Of a DNA stretch of 20,719 bases, positions 14,961-20,719 are shown piece by piece. Each line of letters opens with the position of its first letter. Within the stretch, counting starts at the first letter, position 1. Origin of the DNA: DASPPF01 sp032906705 (GTDB lineage: Archaea; Thermoproteota; Nitrososphaeria; Nitrososphaerales; Gagatemarchaeaceae). The stretch spans positions 1 to 20,719 of the forward strand of contig JAJTZC010000022.1 of NCBI GenBank assembly GCA_032906705.1. The letters run 5' to 3'. Below the pieces are notes generated by a model, which worked only from the letters and a program-made list of their open reading frames with translations, did not search any database and had not been told where the DNA came from. The position numbers and the translations under genes were made by a program.

Positions 14961-15894
14961 CCCTATCGAGCCTGGCCATAACAGACTCGAGCTCGTTGCC
15001 AGTGGGACTTCCCCGCGTCTCGTATCTGGTCGCCTTCAGCGCACCCGCGAGGTTAGCCCAGACTGCGGCGTCCAATGCGCTCCTTCCTGACAACAGGTAG
15101 CTCGCGAACACTCCGAGGAACGCGTCTCCTGAGCCCGTGCTGTTGACCGCCCTCTTGCCAAGCAGCGAGAGTTCCACTCCTTCAATCGTGCTCGTTATTC
15201 CGTCCCGCGAGACCATGCACCCGCGCTCCCCGAGGGTAACCAGCGAGGTCAGCTTGGGATGGGCGCCAGCGAACCGCCCCAACGCAGCCTTCTCGTCCCT
15301 GCTCTGGTAGAGGTTCCTGATCTCGTGGCTGTCAAACACGGCGAAATCGGCTAGTTGTACGACTCGCTCGAGCGCGCGCGCCCCTTCCATGGCTCTGACT
15401 CCAGGGCTGTACAGGATGCGCGAACTACGCCTCTTCGCGATGCGGGCTGCCGCGAGGGCCACGGCTGTGGGTGAATCCATCACTATCAGCATTCTCGTCC
15501 GCTCAAGGGCCCGTGCGACTCCCCCGCTGGAGATGTGTTCCGAGGTGATTTCGTCGTTGGCGCCGAAATGTGTGTGTATGGTCTTGCGTCCGTTCGCGTC
15601 AACCACGATGAACGCCCTCCCGGACCGGGCCCCCCTGATCATGACCACCCCTTCGGTAAGGACCCCTTCATCCCTCAGGCCGGACAGCTGTCTCCTAGCG
15701 ATGTCGTCGTCCCCAAGGGCGCCGATGAATTGCACCCTGCCCCGCCCCAGAATCCTTGCGCACGCGACCGCGACATTCGCCCCTTTCCCGCCGGAGAACT
15801 CCTCGACCTGCCTAACCGGGACTTCCTCGCCGGGCCTCGCAAATCGCTCTTCAAAGACACTGACGTCCCAATTTATCGCGCCAATTACCGTCAA
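14899..15894 (-). CDS. PfkB-family kinase, ribokinase-like
   Basis: Ribokinase-superfamily kinase of 331 residues. Motif 1, EEFSGGKGANVAVACARILG, puts GGKGAN near residues 35-40. Motif 2, NSTGSGDAFLG, carries the catalytic Asp at D257. The start MTVIGAINWDVS is the normal ribokinase N-terminus. The TTG at 15894 is preferred because GGAGG lies 7 nt before it; an in-frame ATG at 15930 would add 12 Gly/Ser/Arg-rich residues. It lies downstream of proS on the same strand and may be cotranscribed. The last roughly 20 residues (an Arg/Pro-rich tail) are encoded opposite the end of the other PfkB gene and look like an extension past the normal domain end. Ribose, ribose 1-phosphate or nucleosides are plausible substrates. 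Confidence 0.9.
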   Translation of the reverse strand: MTVIGAINWDVSVFEERFARPGEEVPVRQVEEFSGGKGANVAVACARILGRGRVQFIGALGDDDIARRQLSGLRDEGVLTEGVVMIRGARSGRAFIVVDANGRKTIHTHFGANDEITSEHISSGGVARALERTRMLIVMDSPTAVALAAARIAKRRSSRILYSPGVRAMEGARALERVVQLADFAVFDSHEIRNLYQSRDEKAALGRFAGAHPKLTSLVTLGERGCMVSRDGITSTIEGVELSLLGKRAVNSTGSGDAFLGVFASYLLSGRSALDAAVWANLAGALKATRYETRGSPTGNELESVMARLDRVRRSRPGSPASRAAWPGRRH

Positions 15895-15949
15895 TAGACC
15901 GCCTCCGCCTCGCGGACTGCTGCGGACCATCGAGGAGGCCCGCTCTCCT

Positions 15950-17395
15950 CTAGTACGACTTTGCAAAATTGGCTACGATCTCTGCCTCTTTGCCGCAGCC
16001 TACGCACTCGGACCTTGCGGGATGTTGGTCGAGTGGTATGTTGATTATCATGGCCCCGGTTTCTTCCCTGACCTTCCGCTCGCATTCAGCGGAACCGCAC
16101 CACGGCGCCCTAACGATTCCGCCCTTCTCTTTGATGATCCGTTTCAGCTCGTCATACGACGTGGTCATCCGGGTGTTCTGCCTGAGGAACTCCCTCGCCC
16201 TCTCGAGCAAGCTGACGTTGATTGCGTTCAGCTCCTTCTCGGCCTCCGCGCTGAGGTTCTCGAGTTTGGCTGTCCGCTTCGCTCCCGTGTCCCTCCTGAC
16301 GAGCACTGCCTGCCCGGCGGCCAAGTCCCTCGGTCCGAGTTCGACCCTCAGTGGGACTCCCTTCAGTTCCCACTCGTTGAATTTCCTTCCAGGTGTCAGA
16401 TGGTCCCTGTCATCCAGCTTCGTCCTGAACTTCTGCGCGAGCGTGTCCGCGACCTTCCTAGCCTCGGCGAGCACGCTTTCCTTGTTGGAGTCGTTCACAA
16501 TCGGAACAAGGACTACTTGGATTGCTGCAAGTCTGGGCGGCACAACGGCTCCCTTGTCATCGCTATGCACGGCCAACATGACCCCTATCTCTCTTGTCGT
16601 GAGCGCCCAGGTATTCTGCCATGCGAACTGCTTCTGGCCGTTCTGGTCGACGAAGACGATCTCGAAGGCCTTGGAGAACCTTTGCCCGTCCGAGTGGAAG
16701 TCGGGCCCCTGTATCGCCTTTCCGTCCGGCAGCAGGTGCTCTATGCTGTAGGTGGCCTCCGCTCCCGCGAACTTCTCGCTGTCCGTCTTCCTGCCGGTGT
16801 ACCCGGGCAATGCCATGTACTCCTCTGTGATCATCTTGTAAATGCCGAGGATTTCGTCCCGCTCAGCCGCTGCCTCCTCCTTGGTCGCGAAGATGGTGTG
16901 CCCTTCGTTCCAGAGAAACTCCCTGGACCTGAGGAAGGGTGTTGGGTGCTTGAACTCCCACCGCACCACGTTGTTCCACTGGTTGAGCCTGAGGGGCAGG
17001 TCGCGCCATGACCTGATCCACCTCGAGACGACCTCGTACATGACTGTCTCAGATGTCGGCCTCACAGCGAGTCTCTCTTCGAGCTTCGACTTGCCTGCCT
17101 CGGTCACCCAGGCGACCTCCGGCGCGAAGCCCTGGACGTGCTCCGCCTCCTTCTTCAGCAGCCTTTCTGGGATGAAGATCGGGAAGTAAGTGTTCTGGAT
17201 ACCGATGCGCTTGAACTCGGCGTCCGTGGCCTTCTGGATGTTCTCCCAGATGGCATACCCCGACGGCCTGAAGACCAAGCATCCGGAGACGGGGCTGTAG
17301 TCGCCTATCTCGGACTTCAATATGACTTGAGTGTACCAGTCATCGAAGTTCTCCCCTTTCCTGCTCGTGATTCCCTCGGGGCTCGGCTGAGACAT
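15950..17395 (-). CDS. proS: Prolyl-tRNA synthetase, archaeal/eukaryotic type
   Basis: Class II synthetase charging tRNA-Pro, 481 residues, the usual length for archaeal-type ProRS without the bacterial editing insertion. Visible signatures are GCLVFRPSGYAIWENIQ near residues 38-54, the motif 2 region RPTSETVMYE near 113-122 with WEFKHPTPFLRSREFLWNEGHT following, and a motif 3 segment (WALTTREIGVMLAVHSDDKG) near 260-280. The C-terminal domain has a zinc site with C433, C438, C464 and C467 and ends in the characteristic Tyr (FAKSY), which reaches towards the active site in this class. The ATG at 17395 follows the antiporter stop by 24 nt, so the two genes are probably cotranscribed. Confidence 0.97.
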   Translation of the reverse strand: MSQPSPEGITSRKGENFDDWYTQVILKSEIGDYSPVSGCLVFRPSGYAIWENIQKATDAEFKRIGIQNTYFPIFIPERLLKKEAEHVQGFAPEVAWVTEAGKSKLEERLAVRPTSETVMYEVVSRWIRSWRDLPLRLNQWNNVVRWEFKHPTPFLRSREFLWNEGHTIFATKEEAAAERDEILGIYKMITEEYMALPGYTGRKTDSEKFAGAEATYSIEHLLPDGKAIQGPDFHSDGQRFSKAFEIVFVDQNGQKQFAWQNTWALTTREIGVMLAVHSDDKGAVVPPRLAAIQVVLVPIVNDSNKESVLAEARKVADTLAQKFRTKLDDRDHLTPGRKFNEWELKGVPLRVELGPRDLAAGQAVLVRRDTGAKRTAKLENLSAEAEKELNAINVSLLERAREFLRQNTRMTTSYDELKRIIKEKGGIVRAPWCGSAECERKVREETGAMIINIPLDQHPARSECVGCGKEAEIVANFAKSY

Positions 17396-17419
17396 CCGCT
17401 TCCTGCACGACGCCTTCAG

Positions 17420-18643
17420 TTAATGAATATGCTCTTTCACGAGGTCGGCAACATGTTGGAAGACGGGCATCCTCCCTCGGGTCAGGGCGATCTCGAGTCC
17501 AGCCAGAAGAATGTACAGGACTGACACCTCGATGCGGACGGGAGGGAAGATCAGCTGCACTGCAAACAGGACGAAGAGTGTTCCCGCCTCCCTCGCAGAG
17601 AGTCTGAGGTCGGACAGGCAGACGAACCCGAAGAGCGATTGCGAGGCTGTGAGGAAAATTTCGTCGACCTGGAGGCGGTCGAGCGGGATGCCTTGGAGGC
17701 TCCCCGAGGCGAATGCGAAGACGATTGGGATCGTGCTGACGAGTATAGTCCACTGGTTCAGCTTCGACGATACCAGGTTTGCAAGGGCCAGCGACCCTTT
17801 GCCCGTTCGAGCAGCCCAGTAGAACACGGTGGTCGCTTCGGGAAGCTCAGTGAGCAAGGGGGTCAGCCACTGAATGAGCAGGTACTGGTTCAGGCTCAGC
17901 GAAGCCGCGACTGCGAGGAAGCTTCTGACGAACGGCTCGGAGCCGAAGGCTATCACAAAGATCCCCGTGAGCACGAAGAAGGTGATTGCAGCAGACTTCC
18001 GGACACCTTTCATCTTCGCGACTGCGAGCGCGGGCCCCTCGAGCTCGACCACGCGACCTGCCTCGTGCGGAGGAAGTTTCTTCGCAATGTAGACGTATGC
18101 CACAAAGATTGCGAGCAGGACGGCCGCGTCGACGAGGCCCAGATTCGACCTGACGACTATGACAAATGAGTAGAGAGTGGCTAGGCCCAGGAAAAGGATC
18201 TCAACGCTCTGCTGCTTCTCCAGGGCGAGCTCGTTCGTGTCTCCGGCATTGCCCCTCGATGCAAAGCGGCTCAGCGCGTAGACCGCCGGCCAGCCGAGGC
18301 CGAGGAGTAGTCTGTTCGCACCAGTCATCGCCGCCGTGGCGTACTGGAGGATGGTCGGGTCGCTTGCTCCCCTGTACGCGAGTACGACCTCGACCGAGTA
18401 TTCCGGGAGCACCTGCGCCAAGGCGAGGATGGCCAGGGCGAGCACCTGGGAGACTATGAACTGCAGCGACTCTGTGCCCCACGCGAGAGCGAATCCGGTG
18501 GTGGCAATAGCCAGTCCCGTCGAGAGGACCACGGCCGAGGGGTTTCCGGACTCGAAGCCGAAGAATACGGTCGCCACGAACGGGACAAGGCAGACAAGCA
18601 GGAGCGCGACCTGCAGCCGAGCCGAGTTCGTGAAAGGCGGCAA
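17420..18643 (-). CDS. Divergent CaCA-family cation antiporter (Na+/Ca2+ exchanger-like)
   Basis: Membrane protein of 407 residues with about ten to eleven spans in two halves, the layout of Na+/Ca2+ exchangers. Alpha-repeat 1 contains AQVLPE (E81) and GANRLL (N110); alpha-repeat 2 contains LTELPE (E269) and SSKLNQWT (K294). Both key glutamates are kept, but the Thr-Ser before the first (as in GTSLPE) is replaced by Gln-Val, the second Ser by Glu, and the Asn/Asp of GSN/D in repeat 2 by Lys. Ion selectivity is therefore uncertain. The TTG at 18643 has a TATA box (18668-18676) centred 29 nt upstream, which supports this start. proS follows after 24 nt. Confidence 0.85.
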   Translation of the reverse strand: MPPFTNSARLQVALLLVCLVPFVATVFFGFESGNPSAVVLSTGLAIATTGFALAWGTESLQFIVSQVLALAILALAQVLPEYSVEVVLAYRGASDPTILQYATAAMTGANRLLLGLGWPAVYALSRFASRGNAGDTNELALEKQQSVEILFLGLATLYSFVIVVRSNLGLVDAAVLLAIFVAYVYIAKKLPPHEAGRVVELEGPALAVAKMKGVRKSAAITFFVLTGIFVIAFGSEPFVRSFLAVAASLSLNQYLLIQWLTPLLTELPEATTVFYWAARTGKGSLALANLVSSKLNQWTILVSTIPIVFAFASGSLQGIPLDRLQVDEIFLTASQSLFGFVCLSDLRLSAREAGTLFVLFAVQLIFPPVRIEVSVLYILLAGLEIALTRGRMPVFQHVADLVKEHIH

Positions 18644-18667
18644 GTGAGAGAGGGCACGCCGCCTCTG

Positions 18668-18676
18668 CCTTTAAGG
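18668..18676 (-). promoter_or_regulatory. TATA box for the CaCA antiporter
   Basis: On the minus strand this reads ccttaaagg, centred 29 nt before the TTG start at 18643. It lies just past the stop codon of the upstream membrane-protein gene, so the antiporter-proS unit has its own promoter. The spacing is what makes the non-ATG start credible. Confidence 0.5.
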
Positions 18677-18683
18677 AAGGAGC

Positions 18684-19301
18684 CTACTTCGACCCTGTAG
18701 CCTTCGTCTTCGCGCTGGTCCTGAGGAAGAGGAACAGACCGGCCACAATCAGAAACGCTGAGACAACGAGACCCGCAAGGACGTTCCGCTTCCCGAGCTC
18801 ATAGACCACGGCTGGGACCAGCAGCATCGAAATGATGCCAAGGACCCTGCTCTTGCCCAGATCCCGCACGTTGAGTGGAGTGGTAATCAGATAACTCAGA
18901 AGGAATACGAGAGTGGGGAAGACGAGCGAAAAGCGGCCTACGAAGAAGTCTCGGGCCGTACCCGAGACGTCGAGGAACCCGTTTGCGTACCAGGCCATCA
19001 CGAGGGCGAGAACGAAGCTCGCGGCCGCGACTCTTTGCAAGTACCCGCTCTCCAGCGCAAGCTGCCCTCGCCGGTTCGCCGGCTCCGTGTTCCATAAGTC
19101 AACGATGAGGGCGAGGAGGACCGCCAGAGTCCCGACGAGAAAGACCGTAGGGTCCCTGGTGACCTTGAGGTAGACGCTAGTCGGAAGCCTCAGCGACGGG
19201 CCCGCCAACGCCCACAGATAGATGGCGTAGATTCCGCTCGCAATGAAAGGCATCAGGAATAGTGTGCTCGACAGGTCTTCGTACCATCCCTTGCGGCCCA
19301 T
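18684..19301 (-). CDS. Unrecognised multi-pass membrane protein (205 aa)
   Basis: I do not recognise a family. After a short N-terminus (MGRKGWYEDLSS) there are about six hydrophobic spans, near residues 13-34, 53-71, 92-106, 121-138, 151-165 and 171-192, and a Lys/Thr-rich cytoplasmic-looking tail (TSAKTKATGSK). No catalytic motif is visible. The ATG at 19301 is chosen over a GTG at 19325 because a TATA box (gttttaagc on this strand) is centred about 30 nt upstream. The gene precedes the CaCA antiporter on the same strand by 40 bp, but that gene has its own TATA box, so a functional link is only suggested. It could be a small transporter or membrane-organising protein. Confidence 0.72.
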   Translation of the reverse strand: MGRKGWYEDLSSTLFLMPFIASGIYAIYLWALAGPSLRLPTSVYLKVTRDPTVFLVGTLAVLLALIVDLWNTEPANRRGQLALESGYLQRVAAASFVLALVMAWYANGFLDVSGTARDFFVGRFSLVFPTLVFLLSYLITTPLNVRDLGKSRVLGIISMLLVPAVVYELGKRNVLAGLVVSAFLIVAGLFLFLRTSAKTKATGSK

Positions 19302-19326
19302 CAAGAAGCCAGCGCGACCGACCACC

Positions 19327-19336
19327 GCTTAAAACT
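19327..19336 (-). promoter_or_regulatory. TATA box for the 205-aa membrane protein
   Basis: On the minus strand this reads agttttaagc, centred about 30 nt before the ATG at 19301. It lies right after the stop codon of the upstream methyltransferase gene. Confidence 0.5.
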
Positions 19337-19337
19337 G

Positions 19338-20150
19338 TTATGATGTTTCGGGGCCCATCAAAGTGGTTCTGCCGAAGGTCAGGTAGGCAGTGTGCCCGAT
19401 CATGATGTTCGAGGGCCTGGTCATCCCGACTCTTGCCTCCAGATGCCTCAACAGGACCTCGAGCGTTTCTATCGCCGCGAAGCCTTGCTCATTCATCTTC
19501 GCCACGAGCCGCTCCGCTTGGTTGGTTGTTGGTGTGACTGCCGCCATGGGCGCGGAAGGCTTCAGGGCTCTTCTCATGCTCTCGACCACCTCCCAGGGGT
19601 CGCCTACGTCGAGAACTCCTGCGTCCATTCCCGTTTCTTCGAATCCTTGCCTCGAGTCTCCGGCCTTGAACGTGACGAAACCGTCGAGTCCTAGCCTTTG
19701 CACGTTCTTCTTTGCCACTTCCTGGAATTCCGGGTTGACGTCGTACGTGTAGACCATGCCGCCGGGCTGGACGAGGTAGGCCAGGAGAGCGGTAGTCGCT
19801 CCGCTCCCTGTGCCAGTCTCGATCACCTTCGCTCCTGACCTCACACCCAGCTTCACCATCATGAGACCCAGGTCCTTCGGGTAGATCACCTGCGTCTTTC
19901 TCGACAGTTTGAGCACCAGGTCTTCTATCGTCGGCCTAAGCACGATCAGCTCATCCCCGAGAGTCGTGGTCACGTGCAGGCCGAACTCCTTACCGACAAG
20001 CGCCGAGACGTCCAGGATGCCAAGGTGGGTGTGCAGCTTGGGCGTATCCCTTGGCCTGACGAGCCACCTTCGCCTCCTGTCCCTGTAGACCAGGATGAAC
20101 GAGTCCTGCGAAATCGTCTCGGAACGGGCCTCGCTCTCCATGCTGTGCAT
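19338..20150 (-). CDS. trmI: tRNA (adenine-N1)-methyltransferase, TrmI type
   Basis: S-adenosylmethionine-dependent enzyme of 270 residues, predicted to make m1A at position 58 (and in some archaea 57) of tRNA; such enzymes work as homotetramers. An N-terminal beta-rich domain covers residues 1 to about 85. The Rossmann-fold methyltransferase domain follows, with QVIYPKDLGLMM at 87-98, SAM motif I ETGTGSG at 111-117, an acidic motif YDVNPE near 136-141, and LDVGDPWEVV near 180-189 in the place of the usual LDLPxPW. The C-terminal RPSNIMIGHTAYLTFGR block matches TrmI. The ATG at 20150 is 9 nt after the endonuclease stop, giving a two-gene tRNA maturation operon. An in-frame ATG at 20141 is possible. 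Confidence 0.93.
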   Translation of the reverse strand: MHSMESEARSETISQDSFILVYRDRRRRWLVRPRDTPKLHTHLGILDVSALVGKEFGLHVTTTLGDELIVLRPTIEDLVLKLSRKTQVIYPKDLGLMMVKLGVRSGAKVIETGTGSGATTALLAYLVQPGGMVYTYDVNPEFQEVAKKNVQRLGLDGFVTFKAGDSRQGFEETGMDAGVLDVGDPWEVVESMRRALKPSAPMAAVTPTTNQAERLVAKMNEQGFAAIETLEVLLRHLEARVGMTRPSNIMIGHTAYLTFGRTTLMGPETS

Positions 20151-20159
20151 CCTAAAGCC

Positions 20160-20711
20160 TCAAGCCCTCCACCAGTCGTACCTCAGGAACTCGACGTTGT
20201 TCTCCTTCTTGTCAGCTATCGCTATGATGAACTGTTTCCTAACCGTTGTCGCCAGCCTTCCTGACCTGACCATCGCGGTAGCGGTTATGGTTGAGCTCGG
20301 GGACATCACCTGGACGATGTAGGGGGCGTGGTCGATTCCGGGGCCTTCCTCGTAGACAGCGAAATCAGACCCGAACTTGATCCCGGGTGTGACTATGTAC
20401 CCCGCCTCCCTGAGCTTCCTGTAGACCATGTACTTCTCTGCGAAGTCCGGGTATGACTTCTCGCAGACTTCCTCGAGCTGCTTGACTGATAGCTCGTTCC
20501 CCCTCTCGTCGTCGAGTTTTATCGACTTCTTCTTCATGAGATAGTACCCCTCCATCAGGTCGAGTATCAGCGGCGCGTCGAACTCGAAATCCTTCGGCTT
20601 CGGGATACCGAGAGGCTTTCCGTAGTAGCCGTCCTTGAAGAGCTTCCGGGAGGCGTGAACGTCCCAGACGACTATCCTGTTCTCAAAGAGCCTGCCGACC
20701 GCCTTGGCCAT
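20160..20711 (-). CDS. endA: tRNA-splicing endonuclease
   Basis: tRNA-intron endonuclease of 183 residues that cuts pre-tRNA introns at bulge-helix-bulge sites. The catalytic triad is present: Y120 in SDFAVYEEG, H128 in GIDHAPYIV and K159 in VRKQFIIAI. The N-terminal domain is short and carries the YYGKPLGI segment seen in archaeal EndA proteins. The length fits a homotetrameric alpha4 enzyme or the catalytic subunit of an alpha2-beta2 enzyme; the sequence alone does not decide. The gene starts with ATG near the window edge, so its promoter is not visible. It is followed after 9 nt by the TrmI gene, so two tRNA-processing enzymes are likely coexpressed. Confidence 0.95.
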   Translation of the reverse strand: MAKAVGRLFENRIVVWDVHASRKLFKDGYYGKPLGIPKPKDFEFDAPLILDLMEGYYLMKKKSIKLDDERGNELSVKQLEEVCEKSYPDFAEKYMVYRKLREAGYIVTPGIKFGSDFAVYEEGPGIDHAPYIVQVMSPSSTITATAMVRSGRLATTVRKQFIIAIADKKENNVEFLRYDWWRA

Positions 20712-20719
20712 CTCTGTCC

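Noticed and set aside
15389..17011. Long open frame (540 codons) on the plus strand opposite proS and the second PfkB gene
   Set aside because: It is antisense to two well-identified enzymes, has no recognisable domain and a low-complexity Arg/Pro/Leu-rich composition, as expected from GC-rich codon bias on the opposite strand.
1..20719. tRNA, rRNA, CRISPR, insertion sequence or prophage
   Set aside because: By eye I found no cloverleaf with conserved T-loop, no regularly spaced repeats, no transposase or integrase motif, and no terminal inverted repeats. A covariance-model search could still reveal small RNAs.

Overview
This 20.7 kb GC-rich window looks like archaeal chromosome, most likely from the TACK branch and possibly a Nitrososphaeria-like lineage. 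The evidence is a ribosomal protein S26e gene (generally absent from Euryarchaeota), a crenarchaeal/thaumarchaeal-type family B DNA polymerase, an archaeal-type ThrRS with the N-terminal editing domain, an archaeal/eukaryotic-type ProRS with a C-terminal zinc module, an archaetidylinositol-phosphate-synthase-like enzyme, a tRNA-splicing endonuclease, TATA-box promoters about 28-30 nt upstream of start codons, and many TTG starts. The exact lineage is an inference. I see no rRNA, tRNA, CRISPR array, insertion sequence or phage gene, so the window reads as core chromosome.

Layout, left to right. (1) 152-1031: two small unrecognised membrane proteins, convergent and overlapping by 8 bp. (2) 1137-3893: family B DNA polymerase, then a 44-residue zinc-ribbon protein. 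(3) 3995-5879: an aguB-aguA pair for agmatine to putrescine. (4) 5883-7797 (minus): a 67-residue Cys/His protein followed by thrS. One TATATATA box exactly midway between two start codons appears to serve this unit and the divergent CDP-alcohol phosphatidyltransferase (7854-8444). (5) 8416-9078 (minus): S26e and a PadR-type regulator. (6) 9131-13911 (minus): a complete BMP-type nucleoside ABC importer (binding protein, double ATPase, two permeases). (7) 13912-15894: two PfkB-family sugar/nucleoside kinases, convergent and overlapping by 62 bp; the first shares a divergent promoter region with the importer, and that region holds an 18-bp inverted repeat. (8) 15950-19301 (minus): proS, a divergent CaCA-family cation antiporter, and an unrecognised multi-pass membrane protein. 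(9) 19338-20711 (minus): TrmI-type tRNA methyltransferase and tRNA-splicing endonuclease.

Themes. Translation and tRNA function is strongly represented (thrS, proS, S26e, trmI, endA). Metabolic modules are nucleoside uptake with PfkB kinases, putrescine synthesis and polar-lipid head-group synthesis. Genes that begin transcription units mostly look leaderless, while some internal operon genes have GGAGG Shine-Dalgarno sites. Convergent genes overlap or abut, leaving no room for separate terminators. The points most worth checking are the Tyr-to-Asn change in the ThrRS editing pocket, the altered ion-binding motifs of the CaCA antiporter, the inverted repeat between the importer and its kinase, and the uncharacterised small proteins.
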